20,664 nt of DNA from a virus. Positions 8,301-15,715 of the stretch are shown here, in pieces (positions within the stretch are counted from its first letter, which is position 1; each line of letters opens with the position of its first letter). The notes beneath the pieces were generated by a model, which worked only from the letters and a program-made list of their open reading frames with translations, ran no database searches and had not been told where the DNA came from. The stretch lies in IMG/VR virus record IMGVR_UViG_3300042924_003602, positions 1-20,664 of that record, one strand, 5' to 3'. The translations under genes and the position numbers were made by a program.

Positions 8301-10120
8301 AGTGCGTGACGCAATACTTTGTTTCCTGTAATTGCGCGGAACTTGCGATAATCGGGTAGAACCTGCACGTGGTCTACAAGTTCTACAAGTGCGCTTGGTC
8401 CCTGTATTCTAAGATTGTCTAGGTCGGCTTCGCTGAAGCGTGCAAGTTCATCTTCGCTAATGTATTGGCGTAGAAATTGGATTAGTCCGCCGTCATCCAG
8501 TTGACCGTTTTGGTCGACACCGTATACTCGCAGTTTTGCGCGTTCATCTCTAATGTTTTTAACTGCTTTTTTGGCTACTGATATATCACCACCAGCGTGT
8601 TCGGTGATTACTTCCAAAAATTCGTCATAGAGTTTTTCGGTTGCTTCGCGGCGTGTGGCGGTGTTTTCAATGCTGAATGCTTGCATTGCTTTGCCCATAA
8701 ATTTTTCATAGGTTTCTGGCAACTGCTCGTTAATCTTTAGACCTTGCATCCATTTGCGGTAGGTGCCAATTGACTTAGAGCGTTGCATTCCTGTGCCGTT
8801 AATGATGGCTTGCTGGTTTGGTATCTCTGTCCAGAAGCGACTATTGCGCATTGAACGGTATAGGGGTACACGTTCACGTGCAAATTCGCGTGCAGCAAAT
8901 GTTGCGGCTGTTCCTGTTACATCGGAGATGGACCGCGGGAGGATGCTTGCACCTTGTTCTTTTCCTAGAACTGCTGCTGCTTCACCGAGGATTGCTTTTA
9001 CTTTGGTTGGTGAGTCTGCTCTTGCAAGACGCATTGCAACTTCTGGGTCGATTCTGTCACCGAAGTCTTCCAAGATTTTTGCTGCTGCGCGACCAATCTG
9101 GTTGTCTGCGTCAGCACCAGTAAGTGCGCGTGAAGCAATGTTGTCTGTTGCGGTTTTAGCATGCGTTGCTAGACGGTCTACCATTCGCCCTGCACGTGCG
9201 TTCTTGTCAAACCATGTGTAGAACTTTGATGAAGTAAATGCAATGCTTTCGCGTGCATCCAATCCTGCTTCTCCACGAGCAATACGTGCGGCTGCTTCGC
9301 CTGCTTCTTTGGTGATAGACGGTATCTTGTCAGTTTGTACTACACCGCTTTTAACAAGTTGGTCTGCGATTGCTTGGGAAACTTTGCGTGTTCCTGGAAT
9401 ACCTTTTGCCAGTTCGCCAGTCTTGGCGGCTTTGAGTGCTTGACCTGCATAAAGTGTTGGGTCGGCAAAGATGTTAACGCCAGCATCTAGGAATCCTGAC
9501 AGTAGTGAGTATTCTTTTGAGCCTGGGGTGAAGACCATGTCTGCTGCACCACGACCAATAGTCCATGCGTTGCCGTTGATTGTTCCACGGAACTCGCGTG
9601 CTTTTTGTGCTTGTGTTTTTTGTGCTTCGCCACCGAAAAAGAAACCTGAACCTGCGTCATTGCTGCCAGCCATCTGACCTAACTGTGTGGATGCGAACCA
9701 TCCGTCTACACCCGCTGGGTCATTACCTGAGAATGCTTGTGATGCAGCGTTTTGTACTAGGTCTGGTGTGAACTGCAATGCAGCAAATGTCCAACGTGAC
9801 AACGATTTTGCTTTACCATAAACTTCGCGCTGAAACCAACTACCTGATTCTTGTTTAGGTTGTGGGGTATTGGTCGTTACATATTGTTTGCCAGCAACGT
9901 TTGCCACAGCATCAATTGCTTGTTGTGATGGGTTTTGTTTCGCTAAGTCAAGAATGACACGTGGGGAAACCCACGGTGACTGACGATAAATTTGTGCGGC
10001 GGCTTGTGCTTGTTGTGGTGTTACTGTTTTAGCAAATTTTGCTTGTGCCGCAATGTTGGCTTGTGCGTCTTTATCGTTGTTTGATTCGTCGACTGGGTCG
10101 AATGCACCAAATAATCCCAT
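5303..10120 (-). CDS. Giant virion-associated protein, 1605 residues
   Basis: At 1605 residues it takes up about a quarter of the window. It is mixed helical and soluble, with a disordered-looking N-terminus (MGLFGAFDPVDESNN), long Ala-rich helices, and a C-terminal third with mildly hydrophobic stretches (GSLLQFPVRGAFQVLSVPGV). I see no lytic transglycosylase, lysozyme, HExxH, Walker or polymerase motif, and no long tape-measure-like heptad pattern. The start has AAGGA six bases upstream. Known precedents for very large proteins in such blocks are internal virion proteins ejected into the host (T7 gp16 type), virion RNA polymerases (N4 type) and tape measures. Location directly after portal and before scaffold favours an internal or ejected protein, but this is inference. 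Confidence 0.6.
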   Translation of the reverse strand: MGLFGAFDPVDESNNDKDAQANIAAQAKFAKTVTPQQAQAAAQIYRQSPWVSPRVILDLAKQNPSQQAIDAVANVAGKQYVTTNTPQPKQESGSWFQREVYGKAKSLSRWTFAALQFTPDLVQNAASQAFSGNDPAGVDGWFASTQLGQMAGSNDAGSGFFFGGEAQKTQAQKAREFRGTINGNAWTIGRGAADMVFTPGSKEYSLLSGFLDAGVNIFADPTLYAGQALKAAKTGELAKGIPGTRKVSQAIADQLVKSGVVQTDKIPSITKEAGEAAARIARGEAGLDARESIAFTSSKFYTWFDKNARAGRMVDRLATHAKTATDNIASRALTGADADNQIGRAAAKILEDFGDRIDPEVAMRLARADSPTKVKAILGEAAAVLGKEQGASILPRSISDVTGTAATFAAREFARERVPLYRSMRNSRFWTEIPNQQAIINGTGMQRSKSIGTYRKWMQGLKINEQLPETYEKFMGKAMQAFSIENTATRREATEKLYDEFLEVITEHAGGDISVAKKAVKNIRDERAKLRVYGVDQNGQLDDGGLIQFLRQYISEDELARFSEADLDNLRIQGPSALVELVDHVQVLPDYRKFRAITGNKVLRHALRTKDGRERALIGAAEQLQQEVWKPMVLATGGYIVRNMIDSHIRIGAKGYESFFTHPFHFMQTVLGRRYVGTLTGKMDETGANVVATFEDALEDVTGTLGGIFGDYKEAVQRNVYQHLQDPLGANERLLRSEDFSLISRAVNPEGHTTGYVDNLGQIAADPIMSRVAALWNLPQAERTEQIVRFLDDTAEGRQAKGAIIDYFRNGVRITDGSGQPSFVRFDSASDTALIAGWVDRAATSRVSTILRGEATSGRIDDDLRFIVGYNRVPLMENVRVAGELTDEAVIARRVEQTLDSVTYVAGEPNNPRGVGGLVDLADDRQGVIVNIRQTSVEDPFNPGTVINREVAEIQPVAPGRAFTTKEKDPGLFGSEALREHINYKGAQNLLAPTVKVAARVEKGKTVGLDKISQALDTGVKWFFNSLVGRSTQELERSPLYRQAFYKEVADKAFLLSPAEQATLRTNITRYAAEISTQTGREISVEQYVGNKKNYDAIFNKVATGDATIEELEQFASSIAVQELQDILYNAQSKSNFEDMLRVVAPFATAFRETLTKYAGYLIEDPSRIRKTQLAYNAVNYNSEDPDNIGAGWFGKDPTSGKHVFNFPVGGWAGSLLQFPVRGAFQVLSVPGVGPVAQIAASELIPDTPRLDFVRSMVLPYGKQGVSSFAPQWARRGIEAIKADTTNMETIFGNTYGETVKYLASSGEYDLTDPNDTAKLYADAKSKARILAGLRALFQFTGPASPQIDFGLETQGGDITASAIAQEFYKFQSENPDNAVQRFIETFGENAFIYLGHKTEPIAGGLEASEEFGNWQRNNGDLFSQYSQTAGYFAPGGDDFSFETWNRQLQKGQRRRLSAPEMVAAAQYRLGSAVYRSKRNQLGDRISTEQRDWLGQWRKYLNTQYPGFPVKADFNPGQFESFVSELKFAVQDERLADNDVAQAVKEYIAARDKALAQAGAVNLKSLDSTRAEPLRDWLSSIAQVLIQRTPEFARIFEDKLAAEVD

Positions 10121-10521
10121 TAGTATCCTTCACGTATGTATGAGTCCAGCATGTCTGCGAGTTCTTCGCTTGGGTATGTTGCGTAAAGTGCACGTAGTTC
10201 GTCAAGGATTGGGTCGCTGTTACGCGGTCCGATGTATCCACCTAGTTGCTGTGTGCGTCCTGGTCCAAATGGTGCGCCAGCAGTAACAGGTTCGTTAGGT
10301 CGTTCTGTTGGGCGCGATAGTGGACCCATTGAACCTGGTGCTACACGTGGTTGTTGTGGTGTAGCGGTTGGTGCTACATCTGTTGGTGGGGCTGCCATTG
10401 GTACTGCACGTTGTGCTGCCATTTGTTTTCCTGCTTCACCATAGGTTTGTCCTGTGGCTGCTTTTGCTGGAAGTTTTGCTGAGTTACGAAGGTCTGAACG
10501 ATTCGGATATTGCTTTGCCAT
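10120..10521 (-). CDS. Small Pro/Ala-rich protein downstream of portal
   Basis: This 133-residue protein starts MAKQYPNRSDLRN, continues with a QTYGEAGKQMAAQRAVPM segment, has a long disordered Pro/Thr/Ala-rich middle (about 45-95), and ends in an amphipathic helix (ILDELRALYATYPSEELADM). It is coupled by TAATG to the portal upstream and to the giant protein gene downstream. The ribosome site is weak (GGTTGGG), which fits translation by re-initiation. A connector, portal-associated or small internal virion protein is plausible. No enzymatic motif is seen. Confidence 0.6.
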   Translation of the reverse strand: MAKQYPNRSDLRNSAKLPAKAATGQTYGEAGKQMAAQRAVPMAAPPTDVAPTATPQQPRVAPGSMGPLSRPTERPNEPVTAGAPFGPGRTQQLGGYIGPRNSDPILDELRALYATYPSEELADMLDSYIREGY

Positions 10522-12344
10522 TAGCCCAACCTACCTGCAAGTGAGAGTACTCCGCCAGGTGTTCCTGGTTGTGCTGCTGCTCCTGCTGGTGGTCCGCCGA
10601 GTTGTGAGAGGAGTCCTTCGATTCCTGCTGGTCCACCTGCTGTTGGTTGCTCTGCACCCATGCCTGGCATTGCTAGCCCTGGCATTGCTTCTGGTGCGCC
10701 TTGCTCTACTGGTGTTGCCTGGCGTTGTTGTGCGCGTTCGTTGGTTCGACGTACAGCCTCGTGTAGTGGCACGTTTTCTTCCACTGTAAGTTTCGTCAAG
10801 TACGCAAGGTCTTCTGGTTGGTATGGTCCGTTAGGGTCAGCGGCTTGTGCCTGAATCGAAGATAGCAATGCTGCTTCTACTGACTCTGCGGTGATGCGGT
10901 CCTTTTCCAACTCTGGGTCCGAGATGAGTGGGTCGGCTTCGCGTGCGGATTCTTTTGACATGAGTCCCGTTCCGAGGCGCTGTCCAAGTCCAACGATGAG
11001 TCCGTTGACGTCTGCACCTGATGATGGATAGTTTACATAGTGGAAGTCTGTTTCCCAAATCTTGTTTGGAACATAGTCGATGCGTCCACTCGATTGGCGT
11101 CCTGGCATAAAGAACGATTTGGACATGTTTCCAAAATACGATTTCTCCAAAGCAATAGCAATCTTGTCTTCTTCAAGGAGTGATTGGGAGAAGATTGATT
11201 GTGCTTCTTGTACGCGGAAGTCTACGGTTGCTGACAACACGGATTCGCCACGGCGACCAGTACGAATGTTGGTACCTGATTCGCCACCGAACTCTGCAGG
11301 GATTGCACCTTCAAGACGCTCTTGGCGTTCCAAGCGGTCTAGCGCAACATCAGTTTTGTATCCAGGGTTTGATTGCAACTGTTGAATGTCGCCACCCTTA
11401 ACAACACCAAGTTGTCCTGTCTTGCCATCGGCAATCTGCAAAATTTCTGGGTTCTCACCTGGGCGTGCTACGAGGTATTCGTCTGGGAAGATGCCGCGTT
11501 CGATTGCGATTTCGGTGAGTGCTTGCAAACGAGCACGTGTGTAGTACATGCCCATAACACCATCGAACTGTCCTTTTGGTAGGTCGAGGGTGATGCGTTG
11601 TGGTACGACTGCTAGTGGGATTCCTGCACGGTTCGGGATGCGTTCTAGTTCTACAACTTCTAAACCTGAGCGTTCCTCTGGTGAAAGTGTTTCGGTGTTC
11701 TCTGGACCCATTACACAGCACACGATTTCGTTCTCATCAACGTATTCAAGGATGACGTATTGAGTGTCGAAGCGTACTTTGCCCATGCGCAGGCGTCCGA
11801 TGACTTGTTCTCCGTAGTTGGAGATAAGCCATGATGCTGGCTTCATATAGGTGAAGATGCAGTCGTCTGGGACTAGGTTATCTGGGTCATCCGATGGTGC
11901 AGCGTAGGTGTCTAGTGGGTTTCGTACTGACCATTTTGGTGAAAGGTTCTTGAAGTCTGGGCGCAGCATGACTGGGCTTGACGAATATGCGAGAAGGTGA
12001 CGTGCGCGGCGTCGCATTTTCAAATCCATTTTGTTTGTATCCCACATGGATAGGATTGCTTTGCGGCGGGTGCGTGATAGTTCTTTGCTTCGCTCGTTGC
12101 CTTCTTTTACTGGCGGGAAGTATGGCATTGGCATCGTGGATGCGACACGCATAGAGGTTTGGTCTAAGCCTTGCACTAAAAGGTTGGCTGTTGATGTGCG
12201 TGCGTTGCGGTCTAACTCGTTCAACGGTACGATGACGTCGCCGTTGGCTAGGTCGCGGACGCGGCGCATTTGTGCGAGCACTGGTCCTTGTGTTTCTCGA
12301 CGTGATTTGTAGAGACTTACAATTTCTTCGACGGTAATTGCCAC
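10521..12344 (-). CDS. Portal protein (putative)
   Basis: This 607-residue protein immediately follows the large terminase, the usual portal position. It has an N-terminal helical section (VEEIVSLYKSRRE), a long alpha/beta core with MRRRARHLLAYSSSPVMLRP and WSVRNPLDTYAAPSDDPDN, and a Gly/Pro/Ala-rich C-terminal tail from about residue 540. Portals form the dodecameric ring through which DNA is packaged and ejected. The start is GTG, not ATG, at 12344-12342, chosen because AAAGG lies seven bases upstream and no better start exists. Length is within the usual portal range. It leads the TAATG-coupled chain of virion genes. The call rests on context and overall pattern, since portals have no short signature. 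Confidence 0.8.
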   Translation of the reverse strand: MAITVEEIVSLYKSRRETQGPVLAQMRRVRDLANGDVIVPLNELDRNARTSTANLLVQGLDQTSMRVASTMPMPYFPPVKEGNERSKELSRTRRKAILSMWDTNKMDLKMRRRARHLLAYSSSPVMLRPDFKNLSPKWSVRNPLDTYAAPSDDPDNLVPDDCIFTYMKPASWLISNYGEQVIGRLRMGKVRFDTQYVILEYVDENEIVCCVMGPENTETLSPEERSGLEVVELERIPNRAGIPLAVVPQRITLDLPKGQFDGVMGMYYTRARLQALTEIAIERGIFPDEYLVARPGENPEILQIADGKTGQLGVVKGGDIQQLQSNPGYKTDVALDRLERQERLEGAIPAEFGGESGTNIRTGRRGESVLSATVDFRVQEAQSIFSQSLLEEDKIAIALEKSYFGNMSKSFFMPGRQSSGRIDYVPNKIWETDFHYVNYPSSGADVNGLIVGLGQRLGTGLMSKESAREADPLISDPELEKDRITAESVEAALLSSIQAQAADPNGPYQPEDLAYLTKLTVEENVPLHEAVRRTNERAQQRQATPVEQGAPEAMPGLAMPGMGAEQPTAGGPAGIEGLLSQLGGPPAGAAAQPGTPGGVLSLAGRLG

Positions 12345-12374
12345 TAATCAACCTTTGCGATGTTAAACCTGGTG

Positions 12375-12383
12375 GTTATAGCA
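12375..12383 (-). promoter_or_regulatory. Candidate extended -10 promoter for the portal operon
   Basis: Leftward TGCTATAAC is an extended -10 (TGn plus TATAAC) in the 49-base gap between terminase and portal. No good -35 is present. A start near 12368 would give a leader of about 24 bases with AAAGG before the GTG. Weak but well placed. Confidence 0.3.
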
Positions 12384-12393
12384 TACACAAGTG

Positions 12394-14367
12394 TTATATC
12401 CATGAGGGTCGCCACTGTCTTGGCGGACGTTTTATTGTGGTGAGGTTCGGCGCATGCAGACATGCGAACCATAACGCCATTGCTAGGTCGGTTCCGTTCT
12501 TTTTGTCGCGGGTCCACTTGCAAAGTTCGTCTACGAGGGCGAGTGTCTTCCAGTTTCCGCGCATTGTTGGTAGTCGTAGTGCGCCTGAGCGTGCAAGTGT
12601 TGGGATGATTGCTTCGATTCCTAGGTTTTGGTCTAGTTTGTTGCGGGCTGTGGTGTGGGGAAGGATGTTCACACCCCATTTGGCTGTCCATTTGCGCACA
12701 AAGTCGTGTTGGAGTAGGAATCTTTGGGCTGCGTTGATTTCTACGATGATGTGGGACACGGGATAGCCGAGATATGCGGCGCGTTCGCACCATTCTTGGA
12801 GGATTCCCGTGAACGAACCGTCGGTTGTGTTGTATCCGAGGAGGTTTTCTGCTGTGAGTTTGGTTCTTTGGATGTCTACGATGTGATACAGGTTGTGTTC
12901 TGGTTGGTAGAGCATCCAGATGAGTCCCCAGAATTGGGTTGGGGATGGGTCAATGCTGATGATGGAGATAACTGGGGCGCGTAATCCTGGTGGGATGTGT
13001 TCTGGTAGACGTTCGTTATCGATGCAACCTTGGTAGAGGACACCGTCTTGTCCTAGTCCTCCAGTAATCCATGTTCTATCAACAAGATATGTTTCGTCGG
13101 CGAGGTCTTCTTGTTGGTAGATGACACGGAACCGTTCATTGTTTGAAGAACGGAGATACGAGAGGTCTTTCCACGAAAGCCTTTTGGGGTCAAGTAGCGG
13201 TCCATCAGGGTAAGCAGGCGAGTCAAGACGCCTGGACTTAGGACCAGTATCCAAGTCTTCGTAGTACGCCTTGTAAATAATATGCTTATATTTTTGTTTC
13301 TTGGTTGGTTCAGGCTTCTCAAGCACATTGGAAGTTGTGACATCTTCGCCATCATAATCGTCTTCGTCTAAGTCATACGTTACTTTGTTCAGACAGTGGG
13401 CATACAGGTCGCCTGAGCCGAGTCTTTGACCCACGACTACGAGTGTGCCGCCTGGGTCTACGCGTGCTTCTGCCATTGAGTCCCAGCGTTCTAGGAGTTT
13501 GTCGCGGGCTGTGGATTCTCTGGCGTTTTCGGTGGAGGCTACGTCGTCAAAGAGGCAGAGGTCTGCACGGTGACCAATGAACTCTGCGTCGATACCATAT
13601 GCGCGGACGGTTGGTTCTTTGTTGTCTAGCCCGTTCCCGTCTAGTTGTTCAACGATGAATTCTTCAGCACGCCATAGCGCACCTTTGTCTGCTGGTTTGA
13701 AACGCCCGTAGTCTATGGAGAGGCATCCGAGTGCGTCTTGGGCTAATCCTTTTTTGGCTAGTTCTGTGTCTGCGAGCATAGGGTTGGGGCGTTCTAGGGT
13801 TTCGCGAATTCGGCGGCTGTACATCTTGGCTAGGTTTTGGTTGGCGGAGCCGATGAGTACACGGATGGCACGGTTCTTTACTATTGCCCATACGGCAACA
13901 TCATGAAACAGGGTGGATTTACCTGCACCTGGTGGGACGTTTAAGCAGATGAATTCTTTTTCTTCACTGTCTAAAGACATAACTATTTCTAGCGCGGCTT
14001 CTACTTGCCATGGTGCGGACACACGTCCCAGGTAGTGTTCACGAAAGAATTGGAAGTCGTCTAATCCTCTACGTGCTTCTGGGGTGAGACGGTCTAACGG
14101 TATGGCTGGTGGTAGGTCTGCTGCTTCAGCAAGGTCCATTGCGTCTTCCCATTGGACGCCACCTTGTCGACGGGTGTGTTTGGTGAGTTCGATTGCTGCA
14201 ACATCGGCGTTTGCTTTGGCTACTTTAGATTTCTTTATCCAGTTGTAACCTGTGTTGGGGTGTACGCCTGCGATGCGGCATGCGTCTAACGTTGTGTGTC
14301 CTGAGTGGATTGCTTGCCAGAAACGTGCTTTGTCGTTTGCTGGAACCTTGCGGATTCCTTGTGCCAT
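12394..14367 (-). CDS. terL: Terminase large subunit with N-terminal helix-turn-helix
   Basis: This 657-residue packaging motor has an ATPase Walker A at 144-152 (VPPGAGKST) and a Walker B with adjacent acidic residue at 271-275 (CLFDD). The C-terminal RNase H-like nuclease shows three likely metal-binding acids: D473 in SIDPS, E543 in IIVEINA, and D627 in TDLAMALWF. Residues about 14-48 (FWQAIHSGHTTLDACRIAGV, then HPNTGYNWIKKSK) form a helix-turn-helix like those of small terminases or transposases, so DNA recognition may be fused in. It acts at the portal vertex, cutting and translocating DNA. AAGGGG before the ATG supports the start. Length is near the upper end for the family, consistent with the extra N-terminal domain. 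Confidence 0.95.
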   Translation of the reverse strand: MAQGIRKVPANDKARFWQAIHSGHTTLDACRIAGVHPNTGYNWIKKSKVAKANADVAAIELTKHTRRQGGVQWEDAMDLAEAADLPPAIPLDRLTPEARRGLDDFQFFREHYLGRVSAPWQVEAALEIVMSLDSEEKEFICLNVPPGAGKSTLFHDVAVWAIVKNRAIRVLIGSANQNLAKMYSRRIRETLERPNPMLADTELAKKGLAQDALGCLSIDYGRFKPADKGALWRAEEFIVEQLDGNGLDNKEPTVRAYGIDAEFIGHRADLCLFDDVASTENARESTARDKLLERWDSMAEARVDPGGTLVVVGQRLGSGDLYAHCLNKVTYDLDEDDYDGEDVTTSNVLEKPEPTKKQKYKHIIYKAYYEDLDTGPKSRRLDSPAYPDGPLLDPKRLSWKDLSYLRSSNNERFRVIYQQEDLADETYLVDRTWITGGLGQDGVLYQGCIDNERLPEHIPPGLRAPVISIISIDPSPTQFWGLIWMLYQPEHNLYHIVDIQRTKLTAENLLGYNTTDGSFTGILQEWCERAAYLGYPVSHIIVEINAAQRFLLQHDFVRKWTAKWGVNILPHTTARNKLDQNLGIEAIIPTLARSGALRLPTMRGNWKTLALVDELCKWTRDKKNGTDLAMALWFACLHAPNLTTIKRPPRQWRPSWI

Positions 14368-14376
14368 GTTCCCCTT

Positions 14377-14390
14377 AGTCTATACAGACT
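14377..14390 (-). promoter_or_regulatory. Short inverted repeat before terminase
   Basis: AGTCT-ATAC-AGACT is a perfect 5-base-pair hairpin between the stop of the 189-residue gene and the ribosome site of the terminase gene. There is no T-run, so it is more likely an RNA-stability or spacing element, or an operator, than a terminator. Confidence 0.35.
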
Positions 14391-14392
14391 GT

Positions 14393-14962
14393 TTATTTGC
14401 GGCGGGTATCTTTTTTGTTTCTTGGTTTGTTTGCAACCGTTGCAGCGATACCAGTGTTCTTGGCTACGTTGCTTACTGCACGTGATGTTACTGCGGACAT
14501 TTCTCGTCTTACGGCAGGTGCGATTTCGTTGGCACGGTTTTCTGCAATCTTGGTTAAACCTTTTGCCGCTGAAGATGTCTGACCCTTGGTCATAATTTTG
14601 GTTGAGGCAAGTGTTGGTCCCATAGGGGTGTTGGTTCTAAACACTGTTCCACCAGGACCCATTGATTTTGGTGCAAGTTTTTCAAATGCTACCTTGCCAG
14701 CGATTTGTCCTGACACTTTTCCTGTGACTGCTCCTAATGCTGCTCCTAATAGTCTGCCTGCACCAGCAGCAGCAACGTTTGTTGCCACGTCTACAGCAGC
14801 GGTTTTGGCTACTGCTTTTGGACCTTGTTTTGCTGCGTTAAAGTATTTGAGGTTTTGTGAAACGATTGGCACATTGGATACACCTTTGGCAACTTTGTCT
14901 TTGAAGTCTGCGAGGCTGTCGTTCCAGTCGATTGACGGTTTAGAATTTTTCTTTGTTGCCAT
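14393..14962 (-). CDS. Unknown Ala/Lys-rich protein, first late gene
   Basis: A 189-residue, strongly basic protein with a hydrophobic, Gly/Ala-rich segment at about 65-90 (GAGRLLGAALGAVTG) flanked by Lys/Thr/Ala-rich helices and a very basic C-terminus (KPRNKKDTRRK). I do not recognise a family. The amphipathic centre and basic ends could fit a DNA-binding, membrane-active or ejected virion protein. It starts the leftward gene block, 25 bases before terminase. No good ribosome site precedes the ATG, but a promoter lies so close that the transcript may be nearly leaderless, a mode common in actinobacteria. A small terminase is conceivable from position but no such domain is visible. Confidence 0.6.
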   Translation of the reverse strand: MATKKNSKPSIDWNDSLADFKDKVAKGVSNVPIVSQNLKYFNAAKQGPKAVAKTAAVDVATNVAAAGAGRLLGAALGAVTGKVSGQIAGKVAFEKLAPKSMGPGGTVFRTNTPMGPTLASTKIMTKGQTSSAAKGLTKIAENRANEIAPAVRREMSAVTSRAVSNVAKNTGIAATVANKPRNKKDTRRK

Positions 14963-14974
14963 GTTGCAAAGAAT

Positions 14975-15002
14975 AACATAAACTGCTACTGTCTTGTTTC
15001 AA
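14975..15002 (-). promoter_or_regulatory. Leftward promoter next to first late gene
   Basis: Read leftward, TTGAAA (five of six matches to the -35 consensus) and TATGTT (four of six to the -10) are 16 bases apart. Transcription would begin about 4-7 bases before the ATG at 14962, giving an almost leaderless message; no Shine-Dalgarno sequence is seen there, which agrees. Confidence 0.5.
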
Positions 15003-15050
15003 CTTCACAAGTCGTCACTGTCGGGAGATAGCGATGCACGCATGGCTGTA

Positions 15051-15340
15051 CACCTGTTGCAAGGTGCGGGGCGTAAACAGGGGAACCTGGGTTGGTTTCT
15101 ATTATCTAAATAGGAAAGCAGCGTGATGAACGTCATCTCATCGAACAAAGGTGTCGGCTGAAATTAGCCACGGCGACCTTCCGCGGGGGCGGGAACTGTG
15201 GGGGAGGCACTCTTATGCTGTTTCGACTGTGATGCCAACGGCAGTGAAACCATCTAGCGCGCCCGTTGGGCTTGCTCGCAAAGAAGAAGGAGCAATGTTG
15301 CTAACGTCTGACACCCTCGTTCAGTGCTTCTTTTTTTTCT
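15051..15340 (+). other. Hairpin-rich non-coding stretch; possible structured RNA or leader
   Basis: No convincing gene is present. Several perfect short hairpins follow one another: CACCT-GTTGCA-AGGTG (15051-15066), GATGA-ACG-TCATC (15125-15137), GGCT-GAAATT-AGCC (15156-15169), GCCC-GTT-GGGC (15261-15271) and AGCAA-TG-TTGCT (15291-15302). On the plus strand the stretch ends in a terminator-like stem and T-run. On the minus strand it would be the roughly 390-base leader of a transcript from the 15357-15385 promoter. Transcription direction cannot be decided by eye, and no known RNA family is recognised. Confidence 0.35.
15283..15338 (+). terminator. Rho-independent terminator-like structure
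   Basis: GAAGAAGGAGCA pairs with TGCTTCTTTTTT (12 pairs including three G-T), around a 30-base loop with an inner AACG/CGTT stem, ending in eight consecutive T at 15331-15338. It would stop rightward transcripts before they enter the promoter-rich region. The loop is longer than usual and some T residues belong to the stem. Confidence 0.4.
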
Positions 15341-15356
15341 GTTTTTTTCTAACTCA

Positions 15357-15385
15357 AATATACGCCGTTGTATAACACTTGCCAA
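15357..15385 (-). promoter_or_regulatory. Leftward promoter with CAAGTGT-N-ATAC element
   Basis: Read leftward, TTGGCA (five of six to -35) and TATATT (five of six to -10) are 17 bases apart. The spacer holds CAAGTGTTATAC, whose first base is 19 bases before the -10, exactly as in the two rightward promoters at 15888-15916 and 17137-17165. It would start a transcript near 15350 running through the hairpin-rich stretch into the late genes. Confidence 0.6.
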
Positions 15386-15545
15386 CAGAAACAACAACCA
15401 AACCCACACAGCCACCCACACTAATTAGCACTAAACGTCGCACCAAATTTCGAGCCACAAATGTGCATGCATACAGAACGGATATATAGTTATCCCTACG
15501 CGCGCGCCCTCGGCATATGCCCAGTCGTGATATATGACCAGCACA

Positions 15546-15559
15546 CGAACACTTGTTCG
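15546..15559. promoter_or_regulatory. LexA-like SOS box 1
   Basis: CGAACACTTGTTCG contains GAAC-N4-GTTC with both flanking CG, matching the LexA operator of actinobacteria and Firmicutes. It is one of three perfect boxes within 224 bases of the divergent control region. Confidence 0.65.
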
Positions 15560-15586
15560 CATCACGCAGAGCGACCATTCCACCAC

Positions 15587-15600
15587 CAAACACACGTTCG
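15587..15600. promoter_or_regulatory. LexA-like box 2 (imperfect)
   Basis: CAAACACACGTTCG has one mismatch in the left arm. It starts 41 bases after box 1, about four helical turns, so it would face the same side of the DNA. Confidence 0.4.
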
Positions 15601-15632
15601 CACCCCACCCCACCTACCTTCTTGCTTGCAAA

Positions 15633-15662
15633 AGTTAGCACCCCGCTTGCTGTAGTTAGCAC
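15633..15662 (+). repeat. Direct repeat AGTTAGCAC, 21 bases apart
   Basis: AGTTAGCAC occurs at 15633-15641 and 15654-15662, two helical turns apart, and ATTAGCAC occurs at 15424-15431. This could be a second regulator's site or an iteron-like element; with so few copies no function is assigned. Confidence 0.35.
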
Positions 15663-15684
15663 GGCGGCTCGCCTACTGTGAGAG

Positions 15685-15699
15685 TGAGAACCATTCTCA
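15685..15699. promoter_or_regulatory. Palindrome TGAGAA-CCA-TTCTCA
   Basis: A perfect 6-base inverted repeat with a 3-base centre, between the LexA-like boxes. It looks like a dimer-binding operator rather than a terminator, since no T-run follows. Confidence 0.4.
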
Positions 15700-15715
15700 T
15701 TTTGTGGTGGCATTG

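Noticed and set aside
12388-12401. CAAGTGTTATATCC as another copy of the promoter element
   Set aside because: No -10 occurs 19 bases downstream and it would fire into the terminase gene on the wrong strand.
12344-12793. 149-codon open frame opposite frame of the terminase end
   Set aside because: Arg/Thr/Pro-rich product typical of a shifted frame of the true terminase gene.
15461-15655. 64-codon open frame on the plus strand in the control region
   Set aside because: Pro/His-rich low-quality sequence, no ribosome site, covers the operator cluster.
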